Source: Thermoplasmatota archaeon (lineage in GTDB: Archaea; Thermoplasmatota; Thermoplasmata; UBA10834). Taken from it: DNA of 64,000 bases. Positions 56,073-63,803 of the stretch are shown piece after piece; the stretch's first letter is position 1, and each line of letters opens with the position of its first letter. Made by a program: the position numbers and the translations under genes. Where the stretch lies: the NCBI GenBank assembly GCA_018818785.1, contig JAHIRF010000012.1:38259-102258 (forward strand), given 5' to 3'. Below the pieces are notes generated by a model, which saw only the letters and a program-made list of their open reading frames with translations, did not search any database and was not told the DNA's origin.

Positions 56073-56885
56073 ATGAAAATATTGATTACCGGAATATCTG
56101 GGCATCTCGGACGAAATTGCGCAGACCTCTTTGAAGAATCTGGTTATGAGATATCAGGCATCTCCAAAGGAGATCATTCTGACATGAATAACTGCAAGTA
56201 TTCGAAAAGTGTTGATATCTGCGATGTGAGGCAATTGAATGCACTGGTAGAGGAACCTGATGTGGTGCTTCATCTCGCAGGACGCCTGCGTCGGACTGAC
56301 ACTCCATCGGATATCATCTTGTCAAATGTCCTTGGGACGATTAATGTCGCACGAAGATTTCCGAATTCACGTTTGATACATGCTTCGTCGATGTCTGTAT
56401 GTTCTTCAAAGCAGACTGTGTACTCGATATCAAAGCTTCTTTCCGAAAGGGCAATAGAGGTGCTGCATAATGATTATGTCATTCTTCGACCCACCTATCT
56501 CTATGGTCATTACGATTCTAATAGTCGAATCGCGAAGATAATTCAAGACCTTTCGTCCGGGGCAATACCCACAATCGGCAATGGATTCGAATCAAGAGAT
56601 TATTTATTCTGCAGGGATGCCGCTGAAGCCATTCTTGAAATAGTGAAGAATGAGAATATCCATAACTGCACAATTGATTTGGGGACAGGCCTTGCGTATT
56701 CGATGTATGACATATATTCGCGTATAAGATCGATTTGGGGCAGTTGTCCGGACCCAGTTTCTGAAGATGATGAACCATCTACTCCATGGATTACGGATAC
56801 TGCGATGGCGAAGAGACTGTTGCGTTGGCGACCCAAGTATGACATTGACAGAGGAATTAGAGCGATGATTGAGGAGGCGAGATGA
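56073..56885 (+). CDS. NAD-dependent epimerase/dehydratase-like SDR
   Basis: The protein has 270 residues. The N-terminal Rossmann motif is MKILITGISGHLGRNCADLF (GxxGxxG). The catalytic YSISK is near residue 121, with a Ser in HASSMSV before it. The RPTYLYG and RDYLFCRDAAEAIL blocks are typical of extended SDRs acting on NDP-sugars. GGCGGAGGAG precedes ATG 56073. It overlaps the next radical SAM gene by 4 nt (ATGA). It may modify an NDP-sugar or a nucleoside intermediate; the substrate is not readable. Confidence 0.85.
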   Translation: MKILITGISGHLGRNCADLFEESGYEISGISKGDHSDMNNCKYSKSVDICDVRQLNALVEEPDVVLHLAGRLRRTDTPSDIILSNVLGTINVARRFPNSRLIHASSMSVCSSKQTVYSISKLLSERAIEVLHNDYVILRPTYLYGHYDSNSRIAKIIQDLSSGAIPTIGNGFESRDYLFCRDAAEAILEIVKNENIHNCTIDLGTGLAYSMYDIYSRIRSIWGSCPDPVSEDDEPSTPWITDTAMAKRLLRWRPKYDIDRGIRAMIEEAR

Positions 56886-58321
56886 GAGTGGCGGCAACGG
56901 TACTACTCGTGAATCCACCTCAACTCATAGAGAATATTCCGGATACAAAGGGTTCAGGAATATTGCTCTTTTCTGAAAACCTGCGAACATCGGTGATAAA
57001 TGCAGGATTGCTCTCCATCGCATCGTACCTTGACTCGTTTGGAATATCTGTACGTATACTAGATTTGTCGCAGCACAACGACTATGATTCATTGGGAAGT
57101 GAGATTGAATCATCCCTTCCGGAGATTGTTGGAGTGAGTTGCCCTAGCGCCTTGTCGTATCTTGAGTTTCTCAGATGCCTCTCTGTGACAAAAGAAGTAT
57201 CACCATCAATTGTAACTGTCGGAGGCGGGCAGCACGTTGGTCCACTAGGACGAAAGGTCTTCGATGACACAAGTCACCTTGATATCCTCGTCAGATCCGA
57301 GGGAGAACTCCCGATGCATCATATAGTCAGATGTGTCTTGCAGAAAAACGGACATCTATGCGACATTTCTGGTATCATTGCAAAAACCTCGGGTGGTGGG
57401 CTTCTTGAGACACCGTTTCCATCTCCTGTTGTGGAATTGGGAAAGATGCCTTTCCTGAAATATGATCTATATCCCAGATGCTGGACATTTACGCCATATG
57501 TGGAGGAAGGACGTGGATGTAGACACAAGTGTAACTTCTGTGTTACTCCCGGTATGATGTGTCGATATCGGGGAAAACCCCCTAGCAGATTCTTGGCTGA
57601 GCTCGATTTGGCTCGGGGTATATGGGGGGACGAGCCCATGTTTGCTGTGATGACTCCGGATTACGGTGCCAATCCAAGAGGTGCGCTACTCATAGCGGAT
57701 GGATTTGAGAAGCGTAAACTCACCTGGTGCACCGAATTCAGAGCAGATTCAGGACTTTGCAGGAAAGCAGACCAGTTGGTCACGAAGGGACTTCGTCTCC
57801 TGACGATTGGACTCGAATCTGCTAATCCAGATATCCTATTGCTCATGGGAAAGACTCATTCGCCTTCGAAGTACCTCGAGAGTGTGAGGAATCTGTTAGA
57901 CAAGAAGCCTGATGATTTAACTGTAAGGCTGAGCATGATCTTCTATATCGGTGAAACACATAGAACTCTATCCGACAACCTGAAGTTCTTGTGTCATTAT
58001 GCTGGATTGTATGATGCGTTGACATATACACCATTAGTTATCTATCCAGGCTCTGAGCTTGAGAAGGATTTCGATAGGTATTCGAGGGATCTTGGGTGCT
58101 CGAGATTACACACGCCTTTCTGGGACCAGCGACATGCTCACTTGTGTACTCCTTCGAGGTATTTCACTGCAGATGAAATGATTAACTTCTCTGGAATGGT
58201 AGAGCGCATCTTCTCAGATAGAGATGCTTGGATTGCGTCTAGATCGTGCTACTACCAGAGAAATGATGATCAATCTAGATCTCTTCTCAGGAATATCATA
58301 GATCCCGGTCAGACATGTTAA
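56882..58321 (+). CDS. B12-binding radical SAM enzyme
   Basis: The protein has 479 residues. The N-terminal cobalamin-type Rossmann domain (about 1-165) contains LLVNPPQ, LLSIASYLDSFGISVRILDLS and VTVGGGQHVGPLG. The radical SAM barrel has GRGCRHKCNFCVTPGM (CxxxCxxC, about 211) and LLTIGLESANPDILLLMGK. The DxHxxG cobalamin motif is not present, as in many of these enzymes. Class members methylate unreactive carbons or rearrange skeletons. It is coupled to the epimerase gene and followed by a 469-bp gap. Confidence 0.87.
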   Translation: MRVAATVLLVNPPQLIENIPDTKGSGILLFSENLRTSVINAGLLSIASYLDSFGISVRILDLSQHNDYDSLGSEIESSLPEIVGVSCPSALSYLEFLRCLSVTKEVSPSIVTVGGGQHVGPLGRKVFDDTSHLDILVRSEGELPMHHIVRCVLQKNGHLCDISGIIAKTSGGGLLETPFPSPVVELGKMPFLKYDLYPRCWTFTPYVEEGRGCRHKCNFCVTPGMMCRYRGKPPSRFLAELDLARGIWGDEPMFAVMTPDYGANPRGALLIADGFEKRKLTWCTEFRADSGLCRKADQLVTKGLRLLTIGLESANPDILLLMGKTHSPSKYLESVRNLLDKKPDDLTVRLSMIFYIGETHRTLSDNLKFLCHYAGLYDALTYTPLVIYPGSELEKDFDRYSRDLGCSRLHTPFWDQRHAHLCTPSRYFTADEMINFSGMVERIFSDRDAWIASRSCYYQRNDDQSRSLLRNIIDPGQTC

Positions 58322-58790
58322 TCAGTAGTAGTGAGGTAGCAATCATCTGATTCGAGGTAGCGAATGTGCTGAATGGACAATGATGTAGTTCACACGTGTG
58401 CGATAATCTGCTTGTCATCCTAGCTGCTGGTGGAGACGGCACAGATTCAGCATGGTGTTCCCGGAGAAGATGCGTCGTCCTCGTTATAGCCTGATTATAG
58501 CCCTGGGCGAGTCTAGATGTGATGCGAATCGATTACATCTGATGGTGTGGAATTGAATCATTTCAGAACATTGTCACGCCAAGAGAATATCTTCATCTCG
58601 TTTCCATGTATATCTGTCAATTGGCGATGATTCATCTTCAGTGATACCCGTACTGATATCGGAACTTCAACCTAGTGACCATGAATGAATTATGTACCAT
58701 TGTCGTGTGATATCTTGATTAAGAATCTTGAGACAAATAGGCTAATATACCTCGTCGTCCTTTCGCAATGGTAAGCGTGAGGGGGTTCGA
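58322..58790. other. Gap between radical SAM genes
   Basis: 469 bp. One 32-codon frame (GTG 58396-58494) reads NLLVILAAGGDGTDSAW, which resembles the first strand and loop of NTP transferases and may be a second remnant of the kind seen at 55.7 kb. A TATA-like GGCTAATATACC near 58740 could serve the SPASM gene. Otherwise nothing is recognised. Confidence 0.35.
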
Positions 58791-59888
58791 ATGGGGGAAT
58801 TTTGCTCTCCTGAATATATGTACTTCTATGTGACAGAAGCATGTAACCTTAATTGTCGGCACTGTTGGGTTTCCGCAGGCCAGCCTGCAAGTCCGACACT
58901 TCAGCCAGCTGAGATCGTGAATGTGCTTCATCAATTGAACGACGCAGGCACTAAGAAAGTGAAATTTAGCGGCGGGGAGCCGTTTGCCAGACCGGACTTC
59001 TGTGAAATTCTAGAATCCATTCAGGACTCAAAGATGATGATCGAAATCGATACAAACGGATATCGAAGATTATCCATGGATGAGAAGGGAGTCTTGCAGA
59101 CTCTAGATGTTCGTCTCAATATCAGCATTGATTCACCAAATCCAAATATCCACGACGCATTCAGGGGAACCGGCGGTGCTCTCGAGAGAACTCTGTCAAC
59201 TATGCACGAATGCTGCGATCTGAATGTACCTTTTCGTGTAGTAACATGTTGCCAGGAGAATAATGCGCTTCCTCCCCTCATCGAATTGTCAATGAAGGTG
59301 GGGGCAGAGCGAGTGAGAATCATCTCAGATATCATGCCCGTTGGTCGCGCAGATTCTGGGTTCTCATGTATGGAAATTCAGAATATCATCGACAGATATC
59401 GCGTTATAGCAGATTGTCAGGAGCAGTATCGAGATTACGTTAGCAGCACAGTCCCTCCAGCGTTCGCTCGCCGTTCTGAATTCGAGAGAGATTGCAGATG
59501 GGGGGTGACAGTGTGCAGTGTGCTGTCAAATGGTGATATAGGTCCATGTGGTATTGGAAAGCATTTCCCCGAACTAATAGCCGGCAACGTTAGGTCCGAT
59601 GATATACTTGACATCTGGAGCTATTCACCGTTATTCGTTCGGATGAGAAACATTGATCTCCACAAACTTGACGGAGTCTGTGGATTGTGTAGATTCTCTG
59701 ATTCATGCGGAGGCATGTGTCGAGCTTTCACGTATTCAAGATATCGTAGTCTCAATGCCCCCTATCCTCCTTGTCAGGATATCTATGATTCAGGCTTGTT
59801 TCCCCCTGATGCTCTCCGGGCAAACGCACAAGTCGGAATCATTGATTCTGAAGAACTTGCTGGAGGAATACCATTACCGCTGAGGTGA
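58791..59888 (+). CDS. Radical SAM / SPASM enzyme (PqqE/MftC-like)
   Basis: The protein has 365 residues. The N-terminal radical SAM motif EACNLNCRHCWVSAGQP (CxxxCxxC, about 18) is followed by FSGGEPFARPDF and LNISIDSPNPNIHDAFRG. The C-terminal SPASM domain has cysteines in CRWGVTVCSVLSNGDIGPCG, then CGLCRFSDSCGGMC and a final Cys, enough for two auxiliary [4Fe-4S] clusters. SPASM enzymes modify ribosomal peptides with the help of a PqqD domain, and such a domain is encoded at 52 kb. It overlaps the flavoprotein gene by 4 nt. Confidence 0.9.
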   Translation: MGEFCSPEYMYFYVTEACNLNCRHCWVSAGQPASPTLQPAEIVNVLHQLNDAGTKKVKFSGGEPFARPDFCEILESIQDSKMMIEIDTNGYRRLSMDEKGVLQTLDVRLNISIDSPNPNIHDAFRGTGGALERTLSTMHECCDLNVPFRVVTCCQENNALPPLIELSMKVGAERVRIISDIMPVGRADSGFSCMEIQNIIDRYRVIADCQEQYRDYVSSTVPPAFARRSEFERDCRWGVTVCSVLSNGDIGPCGIGKHFPELIAGNVRSDDILDIWSYSPLFVRMRNIDLHKLDGVCGLCRFSDSCGGMCRAFTYSRYRSLNAPYPPCQDIYDSGLFPPDALRANAQVGIIDSEELAGGIPLPLR

Positions 59889-60448
59889 TTCTTGGGATAT
59901 GTGGCAGTTCTCGTAGAGATAGCAACGCCCAGTTCTTGCTCGATAGAGCTCTCCACGGTGCCAGACAATGTGGATATGAGACTTCTTCAATATCTGTGAG
60001 GGAGAAGAGAATAATGCCCTGCGAGGGCTGCGCTAGATGTGGTCTGGATATCCAAAGATGTAAATTAGATGACGATATGCAATCGATTTATAACGCCTTG
60101 ATGAATTGCAGCGGATTGATTGTCAGTACTCCTGTCTACTTTGGTGGCATAACCGGACAGATGAAAACTCTGCTTGATAGAACGCTTCTATTGAGCAGGA
60201 TTGGAAGAAGAATGGCTAACAAGGTCGGAGGAGTGATTTGCGTTGGCAAGAGGGGTGGTCATGAATTTGCAGGGTTATCAACAATGAATGTGATGAATCT
60301 TCAGGGAATGATTCTTCCCGGCAATGCGTCTGTTCATGTATTTGCGGATGAGCCAGGATCTGTTAGGGGGAATAGAGATTCTCTAGCACGAGCCGAAGAT
60401 CTCGGCAGAAGAATTGCCGAGCTTTGCGCATCATTATCTCCTGAGTAA
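59885..60448 (+). CDS. Iron-sulfur flavoprotein / NADPH-dependent FMN reductase family
   Basis: The protein has 187 residues starting at GTG 59885 inside the previous stop. Flavodoxin-like FMN loop GICGSSRRDSNAQFLLDRAL is followed by the compact cysteine motif CEGCARCGLDIQRCKLDDDM, a [4Fe-4S] site of iron-sulfur flavoproteins. VSTPVYFGGITGQMKTLLDR is the second flavin loop. It may supply electrons to the adjacent radical SAM enzymes or carry out a redox step on the product. Translational coupling to the SPASM gene supports a joint function. Confidence 0.88.
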   Translation: MILGICGSSRRDSNAQFLLDRALHGARQCGYETSSISVREKRIMPCEGCARCGLDIQRCKLDDDMQSIYNALMNCSGLIVSTPVYFGGITGQMKTLLDRTLLLSRIGRRMANKVGGVICVGKRGGHEFAGLSTMNVMNLQGMILPGNASVHVFADEPGSVRGNRDSLARAEDLGRRIAELCASLSPE

Positions 60449-60800
60449 TTTGCGATGAATCCAGCGACCGAGTCAAACTAGAAACACAATCACTGAAAAA
60501 ATCAGGTTCAAGGGGGTTTGAAATCAACATGACTATCCCATCGCTGAGATACTCACCATCTTGATTTCCTGGGAATCTTGAGCTTCCGCATTTTCGGTTT
60601 TATGAATCGCATATTCCATACCTCCGAGTGTTAATGAAATCAAAGCTATATATACTTTCGTCCCATGGTCACCCTGTATATGTCCTCCGCGTGTTCATAC
60701 AAAAATACAGGATACTGCAGACTGATGCAATCCCCATCAAAAACAGAAAAAGGGCATATTGGTTTGGTGAGAGATCACCTGGGTCGATATCTATTGTCAG
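60449..60800. other. Promoter region before the phosphoribosyltransferase gene
   Basis: 352 bp with no gene. It contains the strong TATA box described separately. The transcript would carry a long leader if translation starts at 60939. Confidence 0.45.
60645..60657 (+). promoter_or_regulatory. TATA box upstream of the phosphoribosyltransferase gene
   Basis: GCTATATATACTT is the best box A in this part of the window. Transcription would start near 60,680, giving the last cluster gene its own promoter. Confidence 0.5.
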
Positions 60801-60938
60801 GTGATGTGCGGCAGGCATCTGCATCACAATGTTGAAATACGAATAGATCCTCCAAGGCTTTCTATGAGAATAACGATGCCGTCATCAGAGATTGGGCTAA
60901 GCCCCAACCTTCCTATATCGCATCATCATGGTCTGCCC

Positions 60939-61511
60939 ATGGATATGATGAGGAGAATAAGACGGATTCCAGAGTTCAAAGGAGTGGTGTTTTGGGATAT
61001 CACACCCTTGCTCAGAGATGGCAGGGTATTCTGTCGATGTATATTGACATTAGCCGAATCATTTTCTGAACAAGACGTGAAGGTTGTTGCTGCAAATGAG
61101 GCTCGGGGGTTTATCATTGGTGCACCAATTGCACATCGTCTATCTGCTGGATTTGTACCGATTCGCAAGAGAGGGAAACTCCCACCGAGCGTACGCAGTC
61201 TCAGCTATATGAAGGAGTATGAGTCTGATGTTATTGAGATCAAGGATGATTCCATAGATAAGGGAGATACGGTATTGCTAGTGGATGATCTTTTGGCAAC
61301 AGGAGGAACAATCAAGGCCAACGCTGACTTAGTTCAGGGATTAGGTGGAGTCATCATTGGAATGGGCTTTTTCATTGAGCTAGGGTACCTTAATCCGAGG
61401 GCAAATCTGAGAGATTACAGCTGCATTCATTCACTGCTTGATATCCGGTCCACTGATGAATTCTGCATTGAAGCTTCGAATCAGACGGATTCTTGCCAAC
61501 GAATCGGGTAG
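60939..61511 (+). CDS. Adenine phosphoribosyltransferase-like protein
   Basis: The protein has about 190 residues from ATG 60939 (MDMMRRIRRIPEFKGVVFWDITPLLRDG), the usual APRT N-terminus. VVAANEARGFIIGAPIAHRL and the PRPP loop VLLVDDLLATGGTIKA (about 125) are intact. APRT makes AMP from adenine and PRPP. The frame is open to 60801, but the extra residues do not resemble APRT. Together with the nucleoside phosphorylase-like gene it could salvage adenine released from 5'-deoxyadenosine or MTA. It is the last gene before att 2. Confidence 0.85.
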   Translation: MDMMRRIRRIPEFKGVVFWDITPLLRDGRVFCRCILTLAESFSEQDVKVVAANEARGFIIGAPIAHRLSAGFVPIRKRGKLPPSVRSLSYMKEYESDVIEIKDDSIDKGDTVLLVDDLLATGGTIKANADLVQGLGGVIIGMGFFIELGYLNPRANLRDYSCIHSLLDIRSTDEFCIEASNQTDSCQRIG

Positions 61512-61686
61512 ATACCACGAATTTGCCGGATTGTATGCTACTAAATCTGTCATGAGTCTATTCAAATTCTGTGTTCTGACGGAAGTAGGCAATGAGTTGG
61601 TCAATCATGAGTTACTTCGTAACCATAATAGTCGACCTTGAATCATCAAGCTCGGACATTTAAACACCAGTATATTCCGGGTCAAT

Positions 61687-61708
61687 ATCCGGGCCCTCGC
61701 ACATTATT
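61687..61708. repeat. att site 2
   Basis: Exact 22-bp copy of the tRNA-Leu 3' block (31540-31561), without the rest of the tRNA. It marks the far end of the 30-kb island. Confidence 0.9.
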
Positions 61709-61809
61709 ATTATGAATGAATGAATTTATGTGCGGACAGGAACCTTCGTCCGGGAGGATTTCGGAGACGGATTGACAAGCCGTGAACCGCCCTCGGATTC
61801 ACGCTATTG

Positions 61810-63456
61810 TCAATTCGTACACGGACTCATCAATGGATACTCATCCCAGAAGTCCACATCTCCGAATGTTAGCGATGCAGTGAAGACGTGGTACGGAGAA
61901 TCACCAATGCCATCAGAGCCAGGAACCGTTTGATTCGCTCCTTGGTTTATGTCAGTCCCAGAATAGTCTGACCAGTAATTGCCACCGACCGGATACTCTG
62001 TGTTCCATGACGCACTCACATTTCCTGCTTGGACGTTCACTTGATACGAGTTCTCAATGAAGTCATTCTGGTGGATGACGATGTTGCTTGCTCGGTAGTA
62101 GTATCCTTGAACCTGAGCTCCTATGCTATTTCCCATGATTTTGTTGCCTCTGACTGTAATGTTTGACGCCTCGGACACCTTGATTCCAACCTGTCCATAT
62201 GAAATCGTGTTATCAAGAATCGACACACAATCCGTAGATCCGTGAATTCCCCCAGATGTGGAAATCCCTTCCCGATTGTGAGACAGAGTGTTGTTAGAAA
62301 TAGTCAGGTTAATCCCCCGTCCACCAATTCCATACTCGTTGTTCGTAAGGTTGTTCCATGTCGCCTGCAGATTCGTGCCTCGCAAGCCGATTCCCGAGGT
62401 GACATTAGAAATTGTGCAGGAGGTTATGATGATATTGTTACAGTCAGTGGTGGTTACCCCAGAATGGTAAGAGTAATACGACGAATAATCGGTCCAGTCG
62501 AACGTGCCACCGGAAATACTTATGTTCTCAACGATTCCATTGCAGCAGTACGCGAGCAGGATGGGCTCATGAGATCCCTCATCAAAGCTCAGGTCTCTGA
62601 TGCCGAAATCCGAGCAGTTCACGGCAATGAGTTGTCCTGCCAGCAAGTTCTGTATGTTCACACCTGAAGCCCCGTTGACATACAGGAGGGGCAATCCATT
62701 CACCGAGTTGTCTTCCGCGATTGTGTGTGTTGAATAGTGTCTCAGTTCATATCCTCCCATACTCAGGATATTTGTCGACAGATTGTTCCGAGTTATTGTT
62801 AGATTGAGAGACGAATCGATCGATATCGCATGATAACTGTCATGGATGCTGTTTTCCGAGATTACACAGGATTCTGAGTTGGTTATGAAGATGCCATACT
62901 TGCAGTCTGTTAGTTCAACGTCGACAATTCTGCATTCTATTGAATGACCTAGCACGACCGATCCTGCATTAATGCCAGTTTGATTCGATATCCAGCTGTC
63001 CGAAAGCGTGCAGTTGAGTGAACTATACAGGCTCACGGATTGACCGGAGCGGACACCGTCAATAATACATCCAACGAAGCTACAGTTCTCAGCGCGGTCC
63101 ACATACAGACCGGTAGATGTGTTCGTTACTGTCAGATGTTCAAAGTGAACGTTCTCTGAATAGCGTACGAATACGCCGCTACCTGAATCTGCAAGAGCCT
63201 CTACGGTCAGATTGCGTATTACAACGTGCGCATCAGTGTTGCCGATTGAGAACCCCTCCCCCTCCAAGATGGTAATGTCTTCAATAACGAACGGATCCTG
63301 AGGCGTACCCGAGCCTTGACGTACGCCGTGCGCGCTGTTGAAATCGTCGTTGCCGTCTATGCTGATTGACTCATGTCTATCATCCGTGCTGCTCAGCAGC
63401 CAATAGAAGAGTGCGCCTGCTAGCACCACTGAGACACCCACAACAATGGCAATCAA
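61810..63456 (-). CDS. Secreted or anchored right-handed beta-helix protein (NosD-like)
   Basis: The protein has 548 residues. An N-terminal hydrophobic anchor (IAIVVGVSVVLAGALFYWLL, 2-21) is followed by some 20 parallel beta-helix turns rich in N, S, G and I (for example NITVRGNKIMGNSIGAQVQG). The conserved GGNYWSDYSGTDINQG...GDSPYHV end is typical of archaeal NosD/CASH-type surface proteins. It is probably extracellular and carbohydrate- or surface-related. It has only a TTG start (63456) with GGGTGA about 24 nt upstream; no ATG or GTG is in frame before an upstream stop. It lies between att sites 2 and 3. Confidence 0.8.
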   Translation of the reverse strand: MIAIVVGVSVVLAGALFYWLLSSTDDRHESISIDGNDDFNSAHGVRQGSGTPQDPFVIEDITILEGEGFSIGNTDAHVVIRNLTVEALADSGSGVFVRYSENVHFEHLTVTNTSTGLYVDRAENCSFVGCIIDGVRSGQSVSLYSSLNCTLSDSWISNQTGINAGSVVLGHSIECRIVDVELTDCKYGIFITNSESCVISENSIHDSYHAISIDSSLNLTITRNNLSTNILSMGGYELRHYSTHTIAEDNSVNGLPLLYVNGASGVNIQNLLAGQLIAVNCSDFGIRDLSFDEGSHEPILLAYCCNGIVENISISGGTFDWTDYSSYYSYHSGVTTTDCNNIIITSCTISNVTSGIGLRGTNLQATWNNLTNNEYGIGGRGINLTISNNTLSHNREGISTSGGIHGSTDCVSILDNTISYGQVGIKVSEASNITVRGNKIMGNSIGAQVQGYYYRASNIVIHQNDFIENSYQVNVQAGNVSASWNTEYPVGGNYWSDYSGTDINQGANQTVPGSDGIGDSPYHVFTASLTFGDVDFWDEYPLMSPCTN

Positions 63457-63803
63457 CTGTCTTCTGCTTGGAATTCCGAATCACCCTTAATTGAGACCTG
63501 TAATTCGGTTCTAGCATAAGAAACTCCACTTGCGGAGCTGCGCCCAAGTCCAGACGGTTTGAGCATTAGTTCTCCGCGTCAACTTGAAGATATTTCAATC
63601 CTCAATTGGAGATCCCGTGCTCATGCGTCTTTCCGGTTTTCTACCATCAAAGAATTCGGAGAATTCAAGGATCGCATTTGGCTTCGAAGATTATAGCTGG
63701 TAGTTTTAATTAGGGGTAAATTCGGGGTGATAATCCGGGCCCTCGCACATTTTAATAATCTGGTGTGAATTAATGTTTGACGTTGTCTGCTCGGAATGCT
63801 CTG
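63457..63803. other. Intergenic region containing att site 3
   Basis: 347 bp between the beta-helix gene and the ATPase fragment. Only the att repeat is recognised. Confidence 0.5.
63733..63751. repeat. att site 3
   Basis: ATCCGGGCCCTCGCACATT, 19 bp identical to the start of att sites 1 and 2, followed by a different sequence (TTAATAATC). It is likely the outer chromosomal junction. Confidence 0.85.

Larger units (their letters stand above)
31540..61708. mobile_element. Integrated genomic island at tRNA-Leu
   Basis: A 30-kb segment bounded by the 22-bp repeats at the tRNA 3' end and at 61.69 kb. A tyrosine recombinase gene lies next to the tRNA. Contents change abruptly from housekeeping genes to accessory genes, and the right half is visibly more A+T-rich than the chromosome to the left. 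No plasmid replication or conjugation genes are evident, so it may be defective, mobilised by others, or assembled in steps. Confidence 0.85.
61687..63751. mobile_element. 2-kb cassette between att sites 2 and 3
   Basis: A segment bounded by two copies of the tRNA-Leu 3' block and carrying only the beta-helix gene. It has no recombinase and may be an integrase-dependent passenger, or the residue of an older element at the same tRNA. Confidence 0.55.

Noticed and set aside
31540-61708. Island as an integrated conjugative plasmid or virus
   Set aside because: No replication initiator, VirB4/TraG-like ATPase, capsid or terminase genes were recognised between the att sites.
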